From: Cryobacterium sp. Y11
Lineage (GTDB): Bacteria > Actinomycetota > Actinomycetes > Actinomycetales > Microbacteriaceae
DNA length: 64,000 bases
Reading direction: 5' to 3'
NCBI RefSeq assembly: GCF_002929535.1
Contig: NZ_PJJO01000059.1
Location: 62,001-126,000, forward strand
The stretch's first letter is position 1. Each line of letters opens with the position of its first letter. The notes beneath the pieces were generated by a model. That model ran no database searches and was not told the origin of the DNA. It worked only from the letters and a program-made list of their open reading frames with translations. Both the position numbers and the translations under genes were made by a program. This document shows positions 34,774 to 44,136 of this stretch, piece after piece.

Positions 34774-35952
34774 GTGTCAGCCACCCGAAACGACGCGACT
34801 GCTCCCACGTCAGCAGCGCCCACAGCCTTTGGTCTCGATGGTGCGGAGACCTGCGTGCGCATGATCAATCCGAACGGCGCGTTCGAACCCAACGCCGCCG
34901 CCGAGGAGTTTCTGCCCTACCTCGACCGCCTCACCGAGGCAGATCACCGCCGCTTCTACCGTGACATGGTCGTGGTGCGTAAGTTCGACACTGAAGCGGC
35001 CAACCTGCAGCGTCAGGGCCAGCTCGCCCTCTGGGTGCCGAGCCACGGCCAGGAGGCCGCCCAGGTGGGCTCCGCTTACGCCACCCGGCCACAGGACCAC
35101 GTCTTCCCGTCGTACCGCGAGCACGTCGTCGGCATGATTCGCGGCCTCGACCTCGTCGATATTCTGCGGATGCTGCGGGGCGTCACCCTCGGCGGCTGGG
35201 TGCCAGAAGAGCACGGCAACTTTCACCTCTATACCCTCGTGCTCGCCTCGCAGACCCTGCATTCCACCGGCTACGCCATGGGTATGCAGCTCGACGGATC
35301 GACAGCGACCGGCAACCCCCAGACCGATCAGGCCGTCATCGTCTATTACGGCGATGGTGCCTCCTCGCAAGGCGACGCCAACGAAGCGCTCGTCTTCGCG
35401 GCGAGCTACCAGACGCCGCAGGTGTTCTTTCTGCAAAACAATCACTGGGCCATCTCGGTGCCCGTGGCACGTCAATCCCGTACTCCGCTGTACCTGCGGG
35501 CCAGCGGCTTCGGCATGCCCGGCATTCAGCTCGACGGCAACGATGTGCTTGCGACCTTCGCCGTCACCGCGAAGTCGATGGATGACGCGCGCGCCGGCCA
35601 TGGCCCGTCGCTGATCGAGGCGCTCACCTATCGGGTCGGCGCGCACACCACCGCCGATGACCCCACCAAGTACCGTGGCGCCGAAGAAATGGCCTACTGG
35701 GTGGCCCGCGACCCAATCGCGCGCTTTCGCAGCTACCTTGAGAGCCGCGGCATCGAGCAGGAGTTTCTTGACTCCGTCGACGAGGAAGCGGCCGACTTCG
35801 CCGCCGATGCCCGCAAACGCGCCCTGGAGATAACCGGCCCGGAGCAATCGGTGATCTTTGACAACGTCTATGCCGAACCGCATCCGCTGGTAGCCGAGCA
35901 AAAGGCCTGGCTGGAACGCTACGAAGCATCTTTTGATGAGGGCAAGAACTGA
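34774..35952 (+). CDS. pdhA: 2-oxoacid dehydrogenase E1 component, alpha subunit
   Basis: 392 residues. The thiamine-diphosphate motif is GDGASSQGDANEALVFAASY with NNHWAIS as its end, and the substrate loop LGGWVPEEHGNFHLY lies before it. The complex decarboxylates either pyruvate or branched-chain oxoacids; sequence alone does not separate pdh from bkd, and the symbol is provisional. GTG at 34774 follows hisC by four bases; its stop overlaps the beta gene start by one base. Confidence 0.85.
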   Translation: MSATRNDATAPTSAAPTAFGLDGAETCVRMINPNGAFEPNAAAEEFLPYLDRLTEADHRRFYRDMVVVRKFDTEAANLQRQGQLALWVPSHGQEAAQVGSAYATRPQDHVFPSYREHVVGMIRGLDLVDILRMLRGVTLGGWVPEEHGNFHLYTLVLASQTLHSTGYAMGMQLDGSTATGNPQTDQAVIVYYGDGASSQGDANEALVFAASYQTPQVFFLQNNHWAISVPVARQSRTPLYLRASGFGMPGIQLDGNDVLATFAVTAKSMDDARAGHGPSLIEALTYRVGAHTTADDPTKYRGAEEMAYWVARDPIARFRSYLESRGIEQEFLDSVDEEAADFAADARKRALEITGPEQSVIFDNVYAEPHPLVAEQKAWLERYEASFDEGKN

Positions 35953-36956
35953 TGAACGCTGTAGTTGACACGAGCGTGGCATCCGCTTCGCTGCCCATGA
36001 CGAAGGCCCTGAACGCAGGCCTCCGCCGGGCGATGCTTGATGACCCCAAGGTGCTGCTGATGGGCGAGGACATCGGCCCGCTCGGCGGTGTTTTTCGGGT
36101 CACCGAGGGGCTGATTGCTGAATTCGGGGACAAGCGCGTGCTCGATACCCCGCTCGCGGAGTCCGGCATTATCGGCACGGCCATCGGCCTGGCCATGCGC
36201 GGGTTCCGGCCGGTCTGTGAGATCCAGTTCGACGGTTTCGTCTTTCCCGGGTTCGACCAGATCACCAGCCAGCTGGCCCGGATGCGCAACCGGCACGAGG
36301 GTGGCCTGATCATGCCCGTCGTGATTCGCATCCCTTATGGCGGACACATCGGCTCGATCGAGCACCACCAGGAGAGCCCGGAGGCCTACTTCGCGCACAC
36401 CCCCGGCCTACGCGTGGTGAGCCCGTCCAACCCGCACGACGCCTTTTGGATGATGCAGGAAGCCATCAAGAGCGACGACCCGGTGATCTTCTTCGAGCCG
36501 AAGAGTCGCTACTGGCCCAAGGGCGAGGTGCGCTTTGGCGAGAGCGGAACGCCATTACACGCCAGTCGCGTGGTGCGGGCCGGCACCGACGTGACCGTGG
36601 TCGGCCACGGCGCCATGGTGAGCGTGCTGCTGCAGGCCGCCGAACTTGCCGCCGCCGAGGGCATCAGCCTCGAGGTGATCGACCTGCGCTCGATCTCCCC
36701 GGTCGACTATGGACCGATCCTCGGTTCGGTGGGCAAGACCGGGCGCCTCGTCGTCGCCCAGGAAGCCCCCGGCTTCGTCAGCGTTGGCAGCGAGATCGCC
36801 GCAACGGTCGCCGAGCGGGCGTTCTACACGCTCCAGGCACCCGTACTGCGGGTCTCTGGCTTCGACACCCCGTTTCCGCCTGCCGCCGTCGAGACGCACT
36901 TTCTGCCGAGCCCCGACCGGGTGCTTGAAGCCGTCGACCGCGCCCTCGCCTACTAA
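35952..36956 (+). CDS. pdhB: 2-oxoacid dehydrogenase E1 component, beta subunit
   Basis: 334 residues of the transketolase beta-subunit family: [58 protein letters not shown]. Forms the heterotetramer with the alpha subunit. ATG at 35952 overlaps the alpha stop (TGATG), and the E2 gene starts 23 bases after its stop. Provisional symbol, as for the alpha subunit. Confidence 0.87.
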   Translation: MNAVVDTSVASASLPMTKALNAGLRRAMLDDPKVLLMGEDIGPLGGVFRVTEGLIAEFGDKRVLDTPLAESGIIGTAIGLAMRGFRPVCEIQFDGFVFPGFDQITSQLARMRNRHEGGLIMPVVIRIPYGGHIGSIEHHQESPEAYFAHTPGLRVVSPSNPHDAFWMMQEAIKSDDPVIFFEPKSRYWPKGEVRFGESGTPLHASRVVRAGTDVTVVGHGAMVSVLLQAAELAAAEGISLEVIDLRSISPVDYGPILGSVGKTGRLVVAQEAPGFVSVGSEIAATVAERAFYTLQAPVLRVSGFDTPFPPAAVETHFLPSPDRVLEAVDRALAY

Positions 36957-36979
36957 TACATTTCAGGAAAGGCACGATT

Positions 36980-38347
36980 ATGAGCGTTTCGAAATTCACC
37001 CTTCCCGACGTCGGCGAAGGCCTGACCGAGGCCGAGATCGTCGAGTGGAAGGTCGCCCCCGGCGACACCGTGACGATCAACCAGGTGCTGGTCGAGATTG
37101 AAACGGCCAAATCTCTGGTCGAGCTTCCGTCTCCGTTCGTGGGCGTCGTCGGTGAAATTCTGGTCGCGGCTGGCACGACCGTCGATGTGGGTACGTTGAT
37201 CATCACGATTAATTCCGACAGCGACGGGTCGGCAGACGTGACGGATGCAGCGCTGACAGCGGATGCCGCGGCATCCGCTGTCGAGATCCTGGCCGCCGAC
37301 AGTAGCAGCAGGATCAGCGACGAAGCCCCCGAGCCGGTACTGGTCGGCCGCGGTGCTGCCGCCACGATGCCGACGCGTCGTCGCCGGCACACCGGAACAA
37401 ACGTTGCCCACGAGACGCTCGCGCCGGAACCCGCTGTGCGGGCGTGGGCCGAGCCGCTGGAGCCGACTCGGCGGTCGGCATCCGCTGGACCGGTGATGGC
37501 CAAGCCGCCCATTCGCAAGCTCGCCAAGGACCTCGGCGTCGACCTCACGCTCATTGAGGCGACCGGCCCGGTCGGTGACGTGACCCGCGAAGACGTGCTG
37601 CGCGGGGCCACCCAGACCAGTGTGTTCCGCAACATTCAAACGCCGGACTGGTCGGTAGATCGCGACGAGCGCATTCCGGTGAAGGGCGTGCGCAAGGCGA
37701 TCGCCCAGGCGATGGTCAAGAGTGCGTTCACGGCGCCACACGTGAGCCTGTTTGTTGATGTCGATGCGACCCGCACGATGGAATTCGTCAAGCGGCTCAA
37801 GGCATCGACCGACTTCGCCGGTGTTCGCGTGTCGCCGCTGCTGATCATGGCCAAGGCCATGATCTGGGCGGTTCGCCGCAATCCAACCGTGAACTCCACC
37901 TTCACCGATGAGGAAATCATCGTGCGGCACTACGTGAACCTCGGCATTGCAGCGGCGACGCCGCGCGGGCTGATCGTGCCCAACATTAAGGAAGCGCAGG
38001 ACATGAGCCTGCTCGAACTCGCTCGTGCGCTCGAAAAGCTGACCATGACCGCGCGCGACGGCAAAACGAGCCCGGCCGAGATGAGCAATGGAACGATCAC
38101 AATCACCAATATTGGCGTGTTCGGCATGGACACCGGCACCCCCATTCTCAACTCCCCTGAGGCCGGAATCGTGGCCCTCGGCACGATCAAGCAGAAGCCG
38201 TGGGTTGTCGACGGCGAGGTGCGGGTGCGGTACGTGACCACGATCGGTGCGAGCTTCGACCACCGAGTCGTCGACGGCGATGTCGCGAGTCGTTTTCTCG
38301 CCGATGTCGCGAGCATCATCGAGGAGCCTGCCCTGCTGCTCGAATAG
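36980..38347 (+). CDS. pdhC: 2-oxoacid dehydrogenase E2 component (dihydrolipoamide acyltransferase)
   Basis: 455 residues. Domains in order: one lipoyl domain with the modified lysine in [15 protein letters not shown], an Ala/Asp-rich linker, a peripheral-subunit-binding domain ([20 protein letters not shown] shown as [14 protein letters not shown]), and the catalytic domain ending in [16 protein letters not shown] with the active His. No E3 gene is nearby, so a shared lipoamide dehydrogenase is needed. It is the last gene of the operon. Confidence 0.9.
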   Translation: MSVSKFTLPDVGEGLTEAEIVEWKVAPGDTVTINQVLVEIETAKSLVELPSPFVGVVGEILVAAGTTVDVGTLIITINSDSDGSADVTDAALTADAAASAVEILAADSSSRISDEAPEPVLVGRGAAATMPTRRRRHTGTNVAHETLAPEPAVRAWAEPLEPTRRSASAGPVMAKPPIRKLAKDLGVDLTLIEATGPVGDVTREDVLRGATQTSVFRNIQTPDWSVDRDERIPVKGVRKAIAQAMVKSAFTAPHVSLFVDVDATRTMEFVKRLKASTDFAGVRVSPLLIMAKAMIWAVRRNPTVNSTFTDEEIIVRHYVNLGIAAATPRGLIVPNIKEAQDMSLLELARALEKLTMTARDGKTSPAEMSNGTITITNIGVFGMDTGTPILNSPEAGIVALGTIKQKPWVVDGEVRVRYVTTIGASFDHRVVDGDVASRFLADVASIIEEPALLLE

Positions 38348-38386
38348 TTTGCTGCTTTCAGTCCCCGTCTGTGCGCGCCAAGCGCA

Positions 38387-38410
38387 GCGCGGAGCACCCG
38401 TGCTCCGCGC
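38387..38410 (+). terminator. Hairpin after the E2 gene
   Basis: GCGCGGAGCA, loop CCCG, TGCTCCGCGC: a perfect 10-bp stem 40 bases after the stop. No T-run. Confidence 0.7.
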
Positions 38411-38756
38411 GCACTACGCCCTGATCCGCGGATAGAACCGGCGGTCCGGCGCCCGCGGATGTCAGCGGCCGGCGAGTAGATGTGGGACCTGCTGGACTTG
38501 GCGGGGAAGGTCCGGGCGCGTCAGGCTGCGGAGCGCGAGCGCACTGTGGCCGAGACGGAGGCCGCGGTCACCATCATTCATATGTGGAAACGGAGGACGC
38601 GACCTGCGTGCCGAACCTATGTGCGGTCAGGGACCTAGCTCCCGTCGATGGGTCTTCCCCATTTTCGCAACCAGGAACCCTCTTTAGGGGCAGGTGATGA
38701 GGTTGCGACAACCGATCAGTCCGACGCCGCTTCAGTTTTGGAGCGGCGTCGCATAG
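38411..38756. other. Intergenic stretch, possible gene remnant
   Basis: From 38480 one frame reads MWDLLDLAGKVRARQAAERE and continues to a TAG about 160 bases on; the tone resembles the start of DUF222/HNH-type actinobacterial proteins, but it is short and I cannot place it. At 38723-38750 GACGCCGCT and AGCGGCGTC can form the 3' hairpin of the galM gene on the minus strand. Confidence 0.4.
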
Positions 38757-39698
38757 TTAGTCGATTGCGCGAATCGTCCAGGAAGCGTCGGCCGAGCCTG
38801 CTGGCTCAAGGACTCGCAGGTTCACTCCGGAGTTGAATGCATCCGGCGGGCACGTCATTGGTTCGACGGCTAATCCGATTCTGTCAATAGCGGGTGAGAG
38901 TTGGTCCGCCGTGTGCACCTGAACCCACGGGCATTCGCCATCCCAGCTCAGCGCGACTCCACTACCCGTGTTCGTCGTCACTCGAACTGTCGCGTCGCCT
39001 TCCTCGTCCCGACCGAGGCCTGTGAAGGCATGGTCGATGAAGGTGTCGTTGATGGTCCGTGGCGCGCGAAAATCAAAGGCAGCGAGGTCATCTTCCTCGA
39101 GGTCACGAAGGCGGAGGGGAATGAGACGGTCAGGCGTCACGGTTAGTATCTGCCTGGCTGGGAGTTCGAGAATCCAATCGTTGACACGGCCCTCGCCAGC
39201 GACAAGGTACGGATGCGGAGCGATACCAAAGGGGGCAGCATTCGAACCGACATTCACTGCCGTCACTGCTGTTCGAAAGCCCCCGGCATCGAGCATAAAT
39301 TCCACCTCCAGGGCCACCCGATGAGGATAACCAGATTGCGCCTCGATAGTTGCGCCGAGAACCAGCCGACGGGTCGTCTGCCTCACCACAGCAAAGTCCA
39401 GCCAGGCCACGAGTCCATGGAGAGCGTGTCCCCGCAACGGTTCTGTAATGCTCAGCTGTTGTTCAACCTCACCGAATGAGTACCGTCCATCAACGACTCG
39501 GTTCGGCCACGGTGCCAGCACTGCGCCGCGAAAGAACGGTCGCACTTGGTCGGCGTCGAATGGCACAAGGAGATTCCGCCCGTGGTACTGGAGCGATCGA
39601 ACGGTCGCGCCGATGCTCGCGATCGAGGCGGCGTATCCGTTGGCTTCGAGAACGAATTGTGTTCCCGACAGTGGCCTGAGCGATAGAGAGTTTTTCAA
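38757..39698 (-). CDS. Aldose 1-epimerase (galactose mutarotase family)
   Basis: 313 residues. Mutarotase signs: PLRGHALHGLVAWLDF (proton-transfer His region), IAPHPYLVAGEGRV with the second His, and NDTFIDHAFTGL. It interconverts sugar anomers. It is the last gene of the minus-strand sugar cluster, ten bases after the GH43 gene stop; the ligand of the cluster (arabino/xylo/galacto-oligosaccharides) sets its real substrate. Confidence 0.82.
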   Translation of the reverse strand: MKNSLSLRPLSGTQFVLEANGYAASIASIGATVRSLQYHGRNLLVPFDADQVRPFFRGAVLAPWPNRVVDGRYSFGEVEQQLSITEPLRGHALHGLVAWLDFAVVRQTTRRLVLGATIEAQSGYPHRVALEVEFMLDAGGFRTAVTAVNVGSNAAPFGIAPHPYLVAGEGRVNDWILELPARQILTVTPDRLIPLRLRDLEEDDLAAFDFRAPRTINDTFIDHAFTGLGRDEEGDATVRVTTNTGSGVALSWDGECPWVQVHTADQLSPAIDRIGLAVEPMTCPPDAFNSGVNLRVLEPAGSADASWTIRAID

Positions 39699-39708
39699 TG
39701 GACGCCAT

Positions 39709-40713
39709 TCAGTGAGCGTTAGATTGCTTAGTTGGGATCACGATCCGAGGAATGTCGGCATCCCAATCTGCCTCAGCAACGTGCAATGCGCGATATGTGT
39801 AGTCCTTGTCCCACGCATGGAAAACGATGTAGTCCTTACCACCCACATCCATGACCACGTCTTGGCCACCGGGCCCGCGATATCGACCACCCGAAATGTC
39901 GGTCGAGAGGATCGGACCAACGATCTTCGTCCACGGGCCGTCGATTGAGGCAGCCGTAGCCGCACCGACCGCGTACTGGTCGCCTCCGTAGGAATTCGCG
40001 GAGTAGAGCATCACAAGTCCTGACCCTCGAGCCACAATGGTCGGAGCTTCGATAAGGGCGCCCTCCCAATCTTCGGTTTGCTTGAGGATGCTGATGGGAT
40101 CACCGGTGATGCTGCGTCCGTTGGGAGAGAGTGTAGCCGCCTGAATCCAGGTATCGAGTTCGCAACAGTTCCCATCATTTTTCCAGACGAGGTACAGAAC
40201 GTCGTCGATGACGACGGTGCTCGCATCGATTGCACCGCCCTGGTCTTCGGGACACACGATCATGGCGTCGCCCTGAACAGTGAACGGTCCGGCCGGATCG
40301 GTGGCCGTGGCAACCCCGATGCACTGCAGCGTTGGCGCAAAATTCGTCGCCGTGAAGTACATAACGAAGGAATTGTCGGTGAGCCTCGTTACTTCGGGCG
40401 CCCAGGTCTTCCCCGGGATGATCCAGCTCGGCAACTCCGGCAAGGCGTCGGGAAGGACCTTCCAATTGAGAAGATCAGTGGAGGAGGCGACCTGCACGTT
40501 GCGGTTGTTGTCGTTGGTGGCATACGCAAAGTACGTGCCGTCCACCTTCATTACGTCGGGGTCAGCAAAATTCACGTTAAGTACTGGGGCGCCCGCGATG
40601 GCGAGCTCCGGAGGCGCCGATTGCACTGGCACTGCCGTGCAGCTGGTCACCGTGATGGAGAACATCATTGCTGCCAACATCGAGGCTAACGCTGCGGGTC
40701 GAGGCGATTTCAT
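39709..40713 (-). CDS. GH43-family glycosidase, lipoprotein
   Basis: 334 residues. A signal peptide ends in a lipobox (ITVTSC, Cys at about 25), so the enzyme should be tethered outside the membrane. The five-bladed beta-propeller family is indicated by VNFADPDVMKVDGTYFAYAT (catalytic base Asp in DPDV), WAPEVTRL, and AIDASTVVIDDVLYLVW, with a second acidic residue in IEAPTIVAR. GH43 acts on arabinan or xylan side chains. It is six bases downstream of the ABC permease gene, in one operon. Confidence 0.85.
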   Translation of the reverse strand: MKSPRPAALASMLAAMMFSITVTSCTAVPVQSAPPELAIAGAPVLNVNFADPDVMKVDGTYFAYATNDNNRNVQVASSTDLLNWKVLPDALPELPSWIIPGKTWAPEVTRLTDNSFVMYFTATNFAPTLQCIGVATATDPAGPFTVQGDAMIVCPEDQGGAIDASTVVIDDVLYLVWKNDGNCCELDTWIQAATLSPNGRSITGDPISILKQTEDWEGALIEAPTIVARGSGLVMLYSANSYGGDQYAVGAATAASIDGPWTKIVGPILSTDISGGRYRGPGGQDVVMDVGGKDYIVFHAWDKDYTYRALHVAEADWDADIPRIVIPTKQSNAH

Positions 40714-40719
40714 CGAGTG

Positions 40720-41598
40720 CTATCCCTTAACGCCGGAGCGAGAAACACCCTCAATGATGAAGCGCTGGAGAAAGACGAACAGCGCGAGCACCGGCACGCT
40801 CGCGACGACCGCACCGGCCATCAAAAGGTCATAGCGCACTGCATTCGCGGATTGAAGCGTGGACAGGCCTGCGGGCAGCGTTTGTACCTCCGGGCTGAAC
40901 AAGACGTAGACGGGCCAGAGAAAGTCGTTCCAATTGCCGAGAAAGGCGAGCAGCGCGAGTGTTGCAAGGGCGGGCTTGGCGAGCGGCAGAACTACTTGCG
41001 TGAAGATCACGAATCGGTTAGCCCCATCGAGCCGGGCGGCCTCCTCCAACTCTACGGGCAGGCCCACGAAGAACTGTCGCATGAAGAACACTCCAAAAGC
41101 GGATGCCGCCGTTGGAATGATGATCGCGACAAGGGAGTTGAGCCACCCCAATTCGCTCACGATGAGGTAATTGGGAATCACCAGAATGACCGGCGGCACC
41201 AGCAAAGTTGCAACGATGATGACGAAGACGAAATTCTTGCCGCGAAACTGCATACGCGCGAGTGGATACGCAGCGAGTGACGCTGTGATGACGACCAGCG
41301 TGGCATTCAGGGTGGCTGCAACCATGCTGTTTGCAAACCATTGCAGCACCGGAGTCGTGGTCCCGGGAGCCAAAATAGACGCGAAAGCTTGCAGAGAAAT
41401 CGGATTGGGAATCCACGACGGTGGAATAGCAGTCGCGTCGGCACGGGTCTTGAGGCTGGTCACGATCATGAAGATGATGGGGCTGATGAACGCGATTGCA
41501 ATTGCGCTGAGAACGACGACTCGAGTGATACTGCCACTCAGCCGGCGTGCACGGCGTGCACGCGATCCCGCACGAACCGTCGTCGTGAAATTGCTCAC
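40720..41598 (-). CDS. Sugar-type ABC importer permease (MalG-like)
   Basis: 292 residues with six membrane segments and the EAA loop EEAARLDGANRFVIFTQVVL (quoted part EEAARLDGANRF). It overlaps the preceding permease by four bases (ATGA). With the MalF-like partner and the lipoprotein it forms an importer; the ATPase is not encoded here. Confidence 0.87.
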   Translation of the reverse strand: MSNFTTTVRAGSRARRARRLSGSITRVVVLSAIAIAFISPIIFMIVTSLKTRADATAIPPSWIPNPISLQAFASILAPGTTTPVLQWFANSMVAATLNATLVVITASLAAYPLARMQFRGKNFVFVIIVATLLVPPVILVIPNYLIVSELGWLNSLVAIIIPTAASAFGVFFMRQFFVGLPVELEEAARLDGANRFVIFTQVVLPLAKPALATLALLAFLGNWNDFLWPVYVLFSPEVQTLPAGLSTLQSANAVRYDLLMAGAVVASVPVLALFVFLQRFIIEGVSRSGVKG

Positions 41599-42608
41599 GA
41601 GCGCACCTCCTTATCGAGCTTCCTCGGCCGTTTTTCGCGGAAAATATAGAAGACAAAGGCACTGATCGCCATGAGGAAGACGGTCAGCACGTAACTCATC
41701 GCTGCTGCGCTGCCCATCTGAAAGTTGCGAAGACCTGTGTCGGCGATCTGATAAATGGCCGTGCGCGTTTCACGTCCGGGGCCGCCCTGAGTCATGAGAT
41801 ATGACTGACCAAACATGTTGGCGGATGCAAGGAGGGTGATGATCGTGATGAACGACAGGATGGGCCTGAGCCCCGGAATCGTCACGTGCAGAAATTGCAT
41901 CCACGGTCCGGCTCCATCAACACGCGCGGCTTCATAGAGCTCGATCGGGATGTCCTGAAGGCCGGCAAGGTAAATGACGGCGTTGAATCCGAGCGTCCAC
42001 CAGACAGTCACTCCCACGAGCGCGACCCAGGCCGCGGGTGTCGTTGTTGTCCACGCGGTGTCGTCCGGGAGTCCGAGCAGCCCCAGATAGTGGTTTACGA
42101 GTCCAATATTGTTGTCGAGCAGGTATCGCCAGAGTACCGAGATGACGGCGACGCCGAGCACGTACGGGGCGAAGTAGATGGCTCGGAGAAAGTCTCGGCC
42201 AGGAAACTTCTTGCTCATGAGCAACGCAACGGCGAGTGGGACGATTAGAAGCAGCGGCACGCTGAGTAACGTGAAGATTCCAGTGGCCCGCATAGATCCC
42301 CAGAACGGGCCAGAAACCGTCGATCCGGGCGAGAACAAGGCGACGTAGTTGTCGAAGCCGACAAAAGGTTTGTTTGGCAGCGTGTAGTCCCAGGAATGAA
42401 GACTGATCCACACCCCGAGAACTGCCGGAAGGATGACGAAGCTGCCAAACAGCAGCAGGTAGGGCGCGAGAAAGAGCCAGGGCGTTGCTATCCCCTGTTG
42501 CCGATGAGCCACTCGCACTCCACGATTTTTCTGCGACTCCGGTTCGGAAGTCGACGGGCGGCGCGCCCTCCCCGCAGGAAGTGCGCGCTCACCAACCTTC
42601 GTCGGCAT
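41595..42608 (-). CDS. Sugar-type ABC importer permease (MalF-like)
   Basis: 337 residues. A long basic N-terminus (KNRGVRVAHRQQGIATPW) precedes six membrane helices; the EAA loop is YEAARVDGAGPWMQF and the C-terminus is basic (REKRPRKLDKEV). Its start lies three bases after the binding-protein stop. Confidence 0.87.
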   Translation of the reverse strand: MPTKVGERALPAGRARRPSTSEPESQKNRGVRVAHRQQGIATPWLFLAPYLLLFGSFVILPAVLGVWISLHSWDYTLPNKPFVGFDNYVALFSPGSTVSGPFWGSMRATGIFTLLSVPLLLIVPLAVALLMSKKFPGRDFLRAIYFAPYVLGVAVISVLWRYLLDNNIGLVNHYLGLLGLPDDTAWTTTTPAAWVALVGVTVWWTLGFNAVIYLAGLQDIPIELYEAARVDGAGPWMQFLHVTIPGLRPILSFITIITLLASANMFGQSYLMTQGGPGRETRTAIYQIADTGLRNFQMGSAAAMSYVLTVFLMAISAFVFYIFREKRPRKLDKEVRS

Positions 42609-42611
42609 TGG

Positions 42612-43919
42612 TCAGCCCCCGAACGAGGCTTTGTTGTCGTCCATGAGTTGCGTCGCCGAGTCGGCGGCTTTTTTGAGCGCCTCACTCGGTGTCGTCGCTC
42701 CCTGAACCCCGTCGGCGACGGCGATTTCGAGGGTCTCGGCCTGCACTCCGCCGATCCCAGGAATGGGCGGCAAGAAACGCATTGAATCGATCGTCCCCGC
42801 GATTGGTTCCTGCGGGAGCCCCTTGAGGGCGCCCTCATCGCGCACTGACTGGCGAGCCGGGATCATGCCCGAGCCCGCCCACTCAGCCGACTGCTCGCTC
42901 ATCCAGGCGATGAATACCTTCGACGCGTTGATCTTGTTCTGGTCAGCTGTGCCTTGGCGCGGAAGGAAGAAGTTATGGGAGTTGGCCCAAACAGCGTCTG
43001 TTTCGCCGATTGTGGGAATCGGGGCGACCGCGTACGGAAGACCGGACTGGGCGAGGTCGTTGATCTGCCAGATGCCGTCCCAGGTAATCGAGGTCTCACC
43101 GTTCTTGAAAGCGACGTATTGAGAGTCGATGGCGACGTCGCCCGGGCTATAGCCGTCGTCCACGATGGAGCGCTGCCATTCGAGTGCCTGTACCCCGGCC
43201 GCTGAATCAAAAGTTGCTCCGTCGTCGCCATACGGTTCACCGCCGTTCTGCCAGAGCAAGGAGAGATTCATGAGGTGGCTCGGCCACCTCGTCGGCATCC
43301 AGAAAGGAGTTTCATAGCCAGCTGCCTGAAGTTTGGTGAGCGCATCTTGGAAGGAAGCCGCGTCGGTCGGGGCCTCTGTGATCCCCGCAGCGGCGAAATG
43401 TTCGGTGTTGTAATACATAGCTAGGGAATGCACATCAAGCGGAATGCCGTATCGGGCGTCCTCATAGACGCCGGCATCCCAGACTTCCTCGGTGAAGTCA
43501 GCCGACGTTAGACCCAACTCCTCGGCGAGATCGTCGATCGGTACGATGACGTTTCGCGCGGCATTGGTCGCGAGCTGGTCCAGGTGCATCACGCCGACGT
43601 CGGGGCCTTCGCCAGCGGTCACCGCCGCGGGAAGGCGCTGGTAGAAATCGATCCACTGCATCGTGTTTGAGACAACCTCGATATTGTCGTGCTCCGCGTT
43701 GAAGTCGGCGACCATCGTCTCCATGAACGGACCATCACCGCCAGTGAATCCGTTCCAGTAGGACAGCTCGACTTCAGGTCCGGTGTATTCACCGGTGAAG
43801 GGCGCACTCACCGCCTGCTCTGTTTCACTCGCAGAGCATCCGGCGAGTACCAGCATGAATGCGGCACCGAGAGCGGTGACAGCAATCGCTCGCCGCCGCG
43901 AAAAATCGTTCTGTTTCAT
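42612..43919 (-). CDS. ABC importer sugar-binding lipoprotein
   Basis: 435 residues. The signal peptide ends LVLAGCSASE with a lipobox cysteine (about residue 28). The mature part is a family 1 sugar-binding protein: VELSYWNGFTGGDGPFMETM, VGVMHLDQLATNAARN, FKNGETSITWDGIWQIND. It heads the minus-strand operon SBP-permease-permease-GH43-epimerase, with GGAGGA before its ATG and a LacI-type operator about 105 bases upstream. Confidence 0.88.
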   Translation of the reverse strand: MKQNDFSRRRAIAVTALGAAFMLVLAGCSASETEQAVSAPFTGEYTGPEVELSYWNGFTGGDGPFMETMVADFNAEHDNIEVVSNTMQWIDFYQRLPAAVTAGEGPDVGVMHLDQLATNAARNVIVPIDDLAEELGLTSADFTEEVWDAGVYEDARYGIPLDVHSLAMYYNTEHFAAAGITEAPTDAASFQDALTKLQAAGYETPFWMPTRWPSHLMNLSLLWQNGGEPYGDDGATFDSAAGVQALEWQRSIVDDGYSPGDVAIDSQYVAFKNGETSITWDGIWQINDLAQSGLPYAVAPIPTIGETDAVWANSHNFFLPRQGTADQNKINASKVFIAWMSEQSAEWAGSGMIPARQSVRDEGALKGLPQEPIAGTIDSMRFLPPIPGIGGVQAETLEIAVADGVQGATTPSEALKKAADSATQLMDDNKASFGG

Positions 43920-44024
43920 GATTGTTCGTCCTCCTCATTGAAAACATCGCTCCGCAACCCATGCGCGTAGCGGGCTACACATCTCTTCCAACGATCGGAG
44001 AGTAAAATTAGCACCTTCCACAAA

Positions 44025-44040
44025 TATACAGCGCTGGAAA
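44025..44040. promoter_or_regulatory. LacI-type operator upstream of the ABC operon
   Basis: TATACAGCGCTGGAAA matches 14 of 16 bases of the palindrome TTTACAGCGCTGTAAA. It lies between the divergent binding-protein and LacI genes. Confidence 0.7.
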
Positions 44041-44081
44041 GATGGTTGTCTACCCGTCGCGAATTCCGCGACAATCGAGGT

Positions 44082-44097
44082 TTTACAGCGCTCGGCC
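44082..44097. promoter_or_regulatory. Half-conserved LacI-type operator
   Basis: TTTACAGCGCTCGGCC keeps the left half and centre of the same palindrome, 55 bases before the lacI-type ATG; it may mediate autoregulation. Confidence 0.55.
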
Positions 44098-44136
44098 ATA
44101 GCCGCCTTAGGATGGATCCGACTGGACGGGGAAAAC

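Noticed and set aside
36953-38263. A long minus-strand frame opposite the E2 gene (and others opposite the E1-alpha and acs genes)
   Set aside because: They are shadows of GC-rich genes with clear family motifs on the other strand.
38480-38645. A short frame starting MWDLLDLAGKVRARQAAERE as a gene
   Set aside because: It is about 50 codons, has no ribosome site and no clear family; listed only as a possible remnant.
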